From NCBI GenBank assembly GCA_030696235.1, contig JAUYSN010000373.1:1-12052 (forward strand): a DNA stretch of 12,052 nt, written 5' to 3'. Below the pieces are notes generated by a model. The model had not been told where the DNA came from. It saw nothing but the letters and a program-made list of their open reading frames with translations, and made no database searches. A program made the translations under genes and the position numbers. Numbering within the stretch: the stretch's first letter is position 1; each line of letters starts with the position of its first letter. Below, in pieces: positions 7,281 to 12,052 of this stretch. This DNA comes from Sulfuricella sp. (GTDB taxonomy: Bacteria > Pseudomonadota > Gammaproteobacteria > Burkholderiales > Sulfuricellaceae).

Positions 7281-7352
7281 TTCACCGCAGAGGACGCGAA
7301 GGACGCGGAGGAAAAGCAAGGTTTACCCTGCGTCCTCCGCGTCCTCCGCGGT
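7281..7352. repeat. Imperfect inverted repeat of 9-base units between hisA and hisF
   Basis: Two arms of 25 bases, 7284-7308 and 7328-7352, are reverse complements at 22 of 25 positions and flank a 19-base centre (7309-7327). The left arm is itself three tandem 9-base units of the form CGCRRAGGA, so there is both tandem and inverted structure. In the his transcript it would fold as a long GC-rich hairpin. It fills almost the whole hisA-hisF gap: the right edge abuts hisA's stop codon (7353-7355) and the left edge provides GGTGA, the likely hisF ribosome binding site. Purine-rich ACCGCAGAGGACGC-type repeats recur in many environmental proteobacterial genomes as I recall them, so this is probably one copy of a dispersed family. 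It has no coding capacity. Confidence 0.85.
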
Positions 7353-8099
7353 TCAAAGTTTTTTACCCAAAAAATCCGCCAGCTTCTGCGCTTCGGCGAA
7401 GTCCAGCGTGCCCTCGTAAATGGCCCGGCCGGTGATTGCACCCATGATGCCTTCCGATTCCACCTCGCACAGCTCACGCACGTCATCCAGATTGGTGATG
7501 CCGCCGCTGGCGATAACCGGAATCGTCAGCGCCCGCGCCAGGTTTACCGTCGCCTCGATATTCACCCCGGAAAGCATGCCATCGCGGCCAATGTCGGTAT
7601 ACACGATCGCTTCCACGCCATAACCCTCGAATTTCTTGGCCAGGTCGATCACGTCATGCCCAGTCACCTTCGACCAGCCGTCCACCGCCACCTTGCTATC
7701 CTTGGCATCGAGACCGACGATGATCTGACCGGGGAAAGCGTAGCAAGCCTCGTGCAGAAAGCCCGGATTCTTCACCGCAGCAGTACCGATAATGACGTAG
7801 CTGATACCGTTATCCAGATAGCGCTCGATGGTTTCCAGGTCGCGGATACCGCCACCCAGCTGCACAGGAATATCAGCACCCACCGCATCTACGATGGCCC
7901 GGATGGCGCTGCCATTGACCGGCTTGCCGGCAAAGGCTCCGTTCAGGTCAACCAGGTGAAGCCGGCGCGCGCCGGCATCGAGCCAGTGCCTGGCCATCGC
8001 ACCGGGGTCTTCGGAAAAGACTGTCGCCTCCTCCATCAACCCCTGTTTCAAACGTACACAGTGCCCGTCTTTCAAGTCAATTGCAGGAATAATTAGCAT
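7353..8099 (-). CDS. hisA: ProFAR isomerase (histidine step 4)
   Basis: HisA carries out the Amadori rearrangement of ProFAR to PRFAR. This 248-residue half-symmetric (beta/alpha)8 barrel is homologous to HisF. The catalytic pair is D8 (IPAIDLKDG) and D131 (VGLDAKD). The phosphate sites are QLGGGIR (80-86) and IASGGITN (196-203). ATG 8099 begins MLIIPAIDL, as in the family, but no Shine-Dalgarno-like sequence stands out in the 36-base gap after hisH. Translation may therefore depend on coupling or on another feature. The gene ends in TGA exactly at the border of the inverted repeat before hisF, so the last residues (KKL) are set by that junction. Confidence 0.97.
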   Translation of the reverse strand: MLIIPAIDLKDGHCVRLKQGLMEEATVFSEDPGAMARHWLDAGARRLHLVDLNGAFAGKPVNGSAIRAIVDAVGADIPVQLGGGIRDLETIERYLDNGISYVIIGTAAVKNPGFLHEACYAFPGQIIVGLDAKDSKVAVDGWSKVTGHDVIDLAKKFEGYGVEAIVYTDIGRDGMLSGVNIEATVNLARALTIPVIASGGITNLDDVRELCEVESEGIMGAITGRAIYEGTLDFAEAQKLADFLGKKL

Positions 8100-8135
8100 G
8101 ATGGTTGCAGCAGTAGGATTACAATAAAAAATGGA

Positions 8136-8792
8136 TCAGACCAGGTTGGTTGCCATTCCGTTCCATTCCGCGAAATTGGCCAGCAGCTTGAGTCCCGCGG
8201 CCTGGCTTTTTTCCGGATGGAACTGCACGGCGAAAATATTGTTGCGCGCCACGGCGCAGGCGAAGGCGAAGGGGTAATGGGTAAACGCCGCCACCAGTTC
8301 GGGATTGCCCGCCTCGACGTAGTAACTGTGCACGAAATAAAATCTCGCGCCGTTGGTAATTCCATTCCACAAGGGATGAGACACGGCTTGAAGCACCTCG
8401 TTCCAGCCGATGTGCGGCACCTTGAGGCGCTGCCCCTGGGTGTCGTGCATCGCCTCGGACGGAAACAGCCTGACCTTGCCGGGCAGCACGCCCAAACCAG
8501 CGACATTGCCTTCCTCGCTGAATTCAAACAGCGCCTGCATGCCCAGGCAGATGCCGAGGAAAGGCTTGGTCTGTGCCGCCTCAACCAGCACCTGACGCAG
8601 GCCGCGCACCTCCAGCTCACGCATGCATTCCGGCATCGCACCGACGCCGGGGAACACCACCCGGTCGGCCTGCGCAATCTCGCCAGCATCGCTGGTCACC
8701 ACGATGCGCGCATCAGGGGCGACATGCTCCAGCGCCTTCGCCACCGAACGCAGGTTGCCCATGCCGTAATCCACTACCGCGATGCTGCTCAT
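8136..8792 (-). CDS. hisH: Imidazole glycerol phosphate synthase, glutamine amidotransferase subunit
   Basis: HisH is the class I glutaminase partner of HisF; it releases ammonia from glutamine and passes it through the HisF barrel. The 218-residue protein has a complete catalytic triad: C82 in GICLGMQ, and H192 and E194 in VQFHPEKS. The oxyanion-strand motif PGVGA (48-52) and the VVDYGMGNLRSV start (6-17) are characteristic. ATG 8792 lies five bases after the hisB stop, and a 36-base gap separates its TGA from hisA. The order hisB-hisH-hisA-hisF puts the two synthase subunits close together in one transcript. Confidence 0.97.
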   Translation of the reverse strand: MSSIAVVDYGMGNLRSVAKALEHVAPDARIVVTSDAGEIAQADRVVFPGVGAMPECMRELEVRGLRQVLVEAAQTKPFLGICLGMQALFEFSEEGNVAGLGVLPGKVRLFPSEAMHDTQGQRLKVPHIGWNEVLQAVSHPLWNGITNGARFYFVHSYYVEAGNPELVAAFTHYPFAFACAVARNNIFAVQFHPEKSQAAGLKLLANFAEWNGMATNLV

Positions 8793-8797
8793 GATGA

Positions 8798-9385
8798 CTA
8801 TAGGCTACCCTTGGTCGAAGGCATGGCGCCGCCGAGGCGCGAGTCGACCTCCACCGCCATGCGCAGCGCACGGCCGAAGGCCTTGAAGATGGTTTCCACC
8901 TGGTGGTGCGAGTTCTTGCCGCGCAAATTGTCGACATGCAGGGTCACCCCGGCGTGATTGACAAAGCCCTGGAAAAACTCCGACACCAGGTCGACGTCGA
9001 ACTCGCCGATCGTACCGCGCGAAAAATCCACCGCGAACACCAGACCGGGACGCCCCGACAGATCGATCACTACGCGCGACAGCGCCTCGTCGAGCGGCAC
9101 GTAGGCATGGCCGTAACGACGGATGCCCTTCTTGTCGCCGACCGCCTTGGCGAAAGCCTGGCCCAGGGTAATGCCGATATCTTCGACGGTGTGATGGGCA
9201 TCGATGTGCAGATCGCCCTTGGCGGAAATGTCCAGATCAACCAGGCCATGCCGCGCGATCTGGTCGAGCATGTGGTCAAGGAAAGGCACGCCGCTGGCGA
9301 GTTTGGCCACGCCGGTACCGTCCAGATTGAGGGATATGCTGACCTGGGTTTCCAGGGTATTGCGGGTAACTTGAGAGGTACGCAT
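8798..9385 (-). CDS. hisB: Imidazoleglycerol-phosphate dehydratase, monofunctional (histidine step 6)
   Basis: HisB dehydrates imidazole glycerol phosphate to imidazole acetol phosphate. The 195-residue protein is the dehydratase domain only, without the histidinol-phosphatase domain found in enteric HisB. The two manganese-binding motifs HHTVEDIG (64-71) and NSHHQVE (158-164) are present, together with FLDHML (35-40). I chose ATG 9385 ([14 protein letters not shown]), where family members begin. A second in-frame ATG at 9412 would add nine atypical residues and lies on the -10 box of a candidate promoter. As HisB has no phosphatase domain and none is visible here, histinol phosphate must be dephosphorylated by an enzyme encoded elsewhere. 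Confidence 0.96.
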   Translation of the reverse strand: MRTSQVTRNTLETQVSISLNLDGTGVAKLASGVPFLDHMLDQIARHGLVDLDISAKGDLHIDAHHTVEDIGITLGQAFAKAVGDKKGIRRYGHAYVPLDEALSRVVIDLSGRPGLVFAVDFSRGTIGEFDVDLVSEFFQGFVNHAGVTLHVDNLRGKNSHHQVETIFKAFGRALRMAVEVDSRLGGAMPSTKGSL

Positions 9386-9410
9386 TGGGTCGTCGGTCGA
9401 AGTTTTTCTC

Positions 9411-9438
9411 ATTCTAACTCAGCATGGCATGAGGGCAA
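9411..9438 (-). promoter_or_regulatory. Candidate internal promoter ahead of hisB
   Basis: On the minus strand TTGCCC (9433-9438), a 16-base spacer and TAGAAT (9411-9416) match the sigma-70 boxes at 4 and 5 of 6 positions. The 79-base gap between hisC and the hisB start is the largest inside the his cluster apart from the repeat gap before hisF. Transcription would start near 9404, which suits the hisB start at 9385 and not the one at 9412. This is inference from motif matching. Confidence 0.35.
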
Positions 9439-9464
9439 AGCGGGCTGAGGCGATATCCTGCATT

Positions 9465-10526
9465 CTAGACCAGAATTTCTTTAAGTGCGCCGACCAGCGC
9501 CTCGCATTGCCCATCCGTCCCGACCGTGATGCGCAGGAACGGCGCGATGCGCGACGGATTCTTGAAGTGCCGCACGATAATGCTGCGCTCGCGCAGTCTG
9601 GCGGCAAGCTCGGCGCCATCATGCTGGCCGTGGCGGGCGAAGACGAAATTGGCAGCCGAAGGCAGCACCTCGAAGCCCAGCGCCTCGAGATCGGTCACCA
9701 TCCGGGTGCGGGTGGCAACTACCCTGGCACAGGTTTCTTCAAAATAGGCACGGTCCTCGATCGCGGCAGCAGCCCCGGCAATGGCGAAACGATCCAGCGG
9801 GTAGGAGTTGAAACTGTCCTTCACCCGCCCCAGCGCCTCGATCAGATCTGGATGGCCAATTGCGTATCCCACGCGCAACCCCGCCAGCGAACGGGATTTC
9901 GACAGGGTATGGATGACCAGCAGGTTGGGATAGCGGTCCACCAAACCCACCGCCGATTCGGCACCGAAATCCACGTAGGCCTCGTCAACCACCACCACCG
10001 ACCCGGTATTGGCCTGAAGCAGGCGCTCGATCTCGGCCAGTGCCAACGGACAACCCGTGGGGGCATTCGGATTGGGAAAAATGATGCCGCCATTGGGCCT
10101 GAAATAATCGTCGACGCGAATCTCGAACGACTCGGTCAGCGGCAGCTGGCGGTGTGCTATGCCGTACAGGCCGCAATACACCGGATAGAAGCTGTAAGTG
10201 ATATCCGGAAACAGCACCGGCTCATCATGCTTGAGCAGCGCCAGAAAAGCGTGCGCCAGCACCTCGTCGGAACCGTTGCCGACGAACACCTGGGCCGGCT
10301 TCACTCCATAGAAGGCGGCGATGGCTTCTTTCAACCGGTCGCTGTTGGGGTCGGGGTAAAGCCGCAGACTGTCGCCCACTTCGCCGCGCAGCGCTTCCAG
10401 CGCCTTGGGGCTTGGCCCATAGGGATTCTCGTTGGTGTTGAGCTTGACCAGATTGGGCAGCTTGGGCTGCTCGCCCGGCACATAGGGCGTCAGGTCATGA
10501 ACGATGCTGCTCCAGTAACGGCTCAC
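9465..10526 (-). CDS. hisC: Histidinol-phosphate aminotransferase (histidine step 7)
   Basis: HisC is a PLP-dependent fold-type I aminotransferase that converts imidazole acetol phosphate and glutamate into histidinol phosphate. The protein has 353 residues. The PLP lysine is K210 in [15 protein letters not shown]181 in VVDEAYVDF and the N of PNPNAPTG (151-157) contact the cofactor, and [13 protein letters not shown] (28-40) is the class signature. Translation begins with GTG at 10526, with GGTGA four bases upstream as ribosome binding site and 14 bases after the hisD stop. Family members begin at the same point, so I trust the GTG. Confidence 0.96.
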   Translation of the reverse strand: MSRYWSSIVHDLTPYVPGEQPKLPNLVKLNTNENPYGPSPKALEALRGEVGDSLRLYPDPNSDRLKEAIAAFYGVKPAQVFVGNGSDEVLAHAFLALLKHDEPVLFPDITYSFYPVYCGLYGIAHRQLPLTESFEIRVDDYFRPNGGIIFPNPNAPTGCPLALAEIERLLQANTGSVVVVDEAYVDFGAESAVGLVDRYPNLLVIHTLSKSRSLAGLRVGYAIGHPDLIEALGRVKDSFNSYPLDRFAIAGAAAAIEDRAYFEETCARVVATRTRMVTDLEALGFEVLPSAANFVFARHGQHDGAELAARLRERSIIVRHFKNPSRIAPFLRITVGTDGQCEALVGALKEILV

Positions 10527-10540
10527 GCAATCACCACTTA

Positions 10541-11839
10541 TCAGCGCACACGGTATCCGGCCGAACGGGCATGTGCTTGCAGGCCCTCACCCTCGGCCAG
10601 CACCATCGAAATCTTGCCCAGCACCTGTGCACCGGCCTCGGACACCATGATCAGGCTGCTGCGCTTCTGGAAGTCGTAGACGCCCAACGGCGAGGAAAAG
10701 CGCGCCGTGCGCGAAGTCGGCAGCACATGGTTGGGGCCGGCACAATAGTCGCCCAGCGCCTCGCAGGTCTGGCGTCCCATGAAGATGGCGCCGGCGTGTT
10801 TGATTTTCTTCGTCATCGCGACCGGATCCTCGATGGAAAGCTCGAGATGTTCGGGCGAGATGTAATTCGCGATTTCGGCCGCCTCGTCCAGATCCTTCAC
10901 CTGGATCAGCGCACCGCGCGCTTCCAGTGCGGTGCGGATGATTTCCTGGCGCGGCATCTGCGGCAGCAGTTTTTCGATGCTGGCCTGCACCGCGTCGATA
11001 AAGGCGGCGTCGGTGGCAAGCAGGATGGACTGTGCCAGCTCGTCGTGCTCGGCCTGGGAAAACAGGTCCATCGCGATCCAGTCCGGGTCGGTCTTGCCAT
11101 CACAAATCACCAGGATTTCAGACGGCCCGGCCACCATGTCGATGCCGACCACGCCGAACACGCGGCGCTTGGCGGCAGCCACGTAGGCATTGCCGGGGCC
11201 GACGATCTTCTCCACCTGCTGCACGGTCTGCGTGCCGTAGGCCAGCGCGCCCACCGCCTGCGCCCCGCCGATGGTGAACACCCGATTCACGCCGCATACC
11301 GCCGCGGCGGCCAGCACCAGCTCGTTGATCAAGCCGCCCGGCGTGGGCACCACCATGATCAGTTCCTTCACCCCGGCCACCTTGGCGGGAATCGCGTTCA
11401 TCAGCACCGATGAAGGATAGGCTGCCTTGCCGCCTGGCACATACAGGCCGACCCGGTCGAGCGCCGTCACCTGCTGGCCGAGCATCGTGCCATCGGCTTC
11501 AGTGTAATTCCACGACTGCATCAATTGTTTTTCGTGGTAAACCCGCACCCGCTCCGCAGCTTGTTGCAGCGCCTCGCGTTGCGCGGCGGGCAGGTTGTCG
11601 AGCGCCTGCTTGAGGCGGGGCGGCGAAAGCTCCAGTTCAGTAGCAGAGGCCGCATCCAGTTGGTCGAAACGCTTCGTGTATTCCAGCACGGCGGCATCAC
11701 CCCGCGCCTTGACGTCGTGCAGAATGCCCGCGACCACGTTGTCGATGGACTCGTCCTGCGCGCCCTCGAAGGCCAGCAGATCGGTCAGCCGAGCCTGAAA
11801 ATCAGGCTGTGCGGTGGAATAACGTTTGATGTTTAGCAT
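10541..11839 (-). CDS. hisD: Histidinol dehydrogenase (last two histidine steps)
   Basis: HisD oxidises histidinol to histidine in two NAD-dependent steps. The 432-residue protein has the zinc ligands Q262 and H265 ([10 protein letters not shown]), D364 ([11 protein letters not shown]) and H423 (QAHARSAG), and the catalytic E330-H331 pair in ISPEHLE. The loop [17 protein letters not shown] (131-147) is the family's most conserved stretch. I chose ATG 11839 ([11 protein letters not shown]) over an in-frame TTG at 11851 because the family begins there; neither has a clear Shine-Dalgarno sequence. It is the first gene of the leftward cluster. hisG is often next upstream in betaproteobacteria but is absent from the 213 bases seen, which instead hold a divergent toxin gene. 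Confidence 0.97.
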   Translation of the reverse strand: MLNIKRYSTAQPDFQARLTDLLAFEGAQDESIDNVVAGILHDVKARGDAAVLEYTKRFDQLDAASATELELSPPRLKQALDNLPAAQREALQQAAERVRVYHEKQLMQSWNYTEADGTMLGQQVTALDRVGLYVPGGKAAYPSSVLMNAIPAKVAGVKELIMVVPTPGGLINELVLAAAAVCGVNRVFTIGGAQAVGALAYGTQTVQQVEKIVGPGNAYVAAAKRRVFGVVGIDMVAGPSEILVICDGKTDPDWIAMDLFSQAEHDELAQSILLATDAAFIDAVQASIEKLLPQMPRQEIIRTALEARGALIQVKDLDEAAEIANYISPEHLELSIEDPVAMTKKIKHAGAIFMGRQTCEALGDYCAGPNHVLPTSRTARFSSPLGVYDFQKRSSLIMVSEAGAQVLGKISMVLAEGEGLQAHARSAGYRVR

Positions 11840-11878
11840 GATGGAGTGCAAATGAGTTTGCGGGATCAGAATATTGCG

Positions 11879-11884
11879 ATTTTA
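11879..11884 (-). promoter_or_regulatory. Candidate -10 box for the his-tat operon
   Basis: Reading minus, TAAAAT preceded directly by TG lies about 40 bases upstream of the hisD ATG and matches the -10 consensus at 5 of 6 positions. The best -35 partner, TTGCGC, is 19 bases away and weak, so the promoter may need an activator or may lie elsewhere. An imperfect hairpin, TAGCG/CGCTA plus CCGC/GCGG with a one-base bulge, lies just upstream at 11895-11923. I see no histidine-rich leader peptide. Confidence 0.3.
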
Positions 11885-11937
11885 CAGGAAAAAGTAGCGC
11901 CGCGCGCAACCCTGCGGACGCTATCGCCTTGGCTGAC

Positions 11938-11963
11938 TTTTACGCTTGACGTACAGCGTAAAA
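11938..11963. promoter_or_regulatory. 26-base dyad operator in front of the toxin gene
   Basis: TTTTACGCT (11938-11946) and AGCGTAAAA (11955-11963) are perfect 9-base inverted arms around an 8-base centre, and the ACGT in that centre shares the same axis. In total 11 of 13 base pairs are symmetrical. The dyad covers the -35 box of the toxin promoter. By family knowledge, HigA-type antitoxins repress their own operons through such palindromes. That this one is bound by the matching antitoxin is inference. Confidence 0.75.
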
Positions 11964-11974
11964 TTAAATATATC
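11946..11974 (+). promoter_or_regulatory. Promoter of the HigB-like toxin gene
   Basis: TTGACG (11946-11951, 5 of 6 matches) and TATATC (11969-11974, 4 of 6) are separated by the optimal 17 bases. Transcription would start close to the ATG at 11980. With no Shine-Dalgarno sequence in the AT-rich stretch before it, the message may be leaderless. A second -10-like TAAAAT at 11959-11964 lacks a well-placed -35. Confidence 0.55.
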
Positions 11975-11979
11975 GAACC

Positions 11980-12052
11980 ATGATTAAATCTTTTCGCTGC
12001 CAGGATACAGAAGCCCTTTACCAAGGCAAGCGCGTCAGGAAATTCGAATCCT
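11980..12052 (+). CDS. higB: HigB/RelE-family toxin, N-terminal fragment (runs off right edge)
   Basis: Only 24 codons from ATG 11980 are in the window, beginning MIKSFRCQDTEALYQGKRVR. This start closely matches the HigB (RelE/ParE superfamily, plasmid maintenance killer) toxins I know, which are ribosome-dependent mRNA endonucleases of about 90 residues. The toxin gene usually comes first, followed directly by a HigA antitoxin with an Xre-type helix-turn-helix domain; that gene would lie beyond the right edge. The dyad operator and compact promoter support a self-regulated toxin-antitoxin operon. It is divergent from hisD with 140 bases between the starts, where hisG might be expected, so the pair may have been acquired at this locus. 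The short sample leaves some doubt about subfamily and intactness. Confidence 0.75.
   Translation, partial: MIKSFRCQDTEALYQGKRVRKFES

Noticed and set aside
7281..7352. CRISPR-like or terminator reading of the hisA-hisF repeat
   Set aside because: There are no equal spacers and only a few degenerate 9-base units, so it is not CRISPR; neither side of the hairpin is followed by a T-run, so it is not a standard rho-independent terminator.
8100..8135. Terminator between hisH and hisA suggested by a run of T residues on the minus strand
   Set aside because: The T-run at about 8125-8130 has no stable GC-rich hairpin directly upstream; only a three-base-pair stem can be drawn.
9386..9412. ATG at 9412 as start of hisB
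   Set aside because: The extra nine residues are not conserved in HisB and the codon lies on the candidate -10 box; 195 residues from 9385 is the usual length.
9429..10679. Long plus-strand open frame of 416 codons antisense to hisC and the end of hisD
   Set aside because: It is a shadow of hisC, which has its complete set of catalytic motifs on the other strand; the translated text is R/Q/H-rich without recognisable domains.
11840..11851. TTG at 11851 as start of hisD
   Set aside because: HisD proteins begin at the MLNIKR segment, where an ATG is available at 11839.
11840..11979. Histidine attenuator with leader peptide before hisD
   Set aside because: No short open frame with a run of histidine codons is present on the minus strand in this gap.

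Overview
The window reads as a chromosomal, housekeeping stretch of a betaproteobacterium. The order hisD-C-B-H-A-F-I-E, then a HIT protein, tatA-B-C, an HtrA-type protease, a Nif3-family gene and petA-petB is one I recognise as typical of that class, perhaps of the Nitrosomonadales/Gallionellales side. Gene order and protein character support the class. The genus is a guess. Base composition is moderately GC-rich and codon use looks even, except in two AT-rich intergenic stretches (about 1690-1947 and 11930-11980).

Layout from left to right: petB (cytochrome b, running off the left edge) and petA (Rieske protein) lie on the minus strand and are almost abutting, transcribed leftward from a 258-base AT-rich intergenic region with repeated and symmetrical motifs. 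Next comes a Nif3/YbgI-family gene (minus). It is divergent from a membrane-anchored, single-PDZ, DegS/AlgW-like serine protease, the only complete plus-strand gene. The protease converges on tatC with 19 bases between stop codons. From tatC to hisD (3939-11839) everything is on the minus strand and tightly packed, so one long operon hisDCBHAFIE-hinT-tatABC is likely. Four junctions are 4-base stop/start overlaps: hisF/hisI, hisI/hisE, hisE/HIT and tatB/tatC.

The eight his genes encode every step of histidine synthesis after the first. hisG, which I would expect just upstream of hisD, is not there. Instead a divergent gene starts at 11980, encoding the N-terminus of a HigB/RelE-family toxin, preceded by a 26-base dyad that overlaps its likely promoter. 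The tat genes encode a complete TatABC translocase. The Rieske protein in the same window carries a twin-arginine N-terminus and is therefore a probable client.

Most of the window is ordinary. The points worth a second look are a 25-bp-arm inverted repeat built of 9-base units between hisA and hisF, which borders hisA's stop codon and appears to supply hisF's ribosome binding site; the toxin gene and its palindromic operator beside hisD; the duplicated motif upstream of petA; and the PVWY form of the cytochrome b Qo-site motif. I found no RNA genes, CRISPR arrays or transposase genes, and nothing that is clearly an undescribed system.
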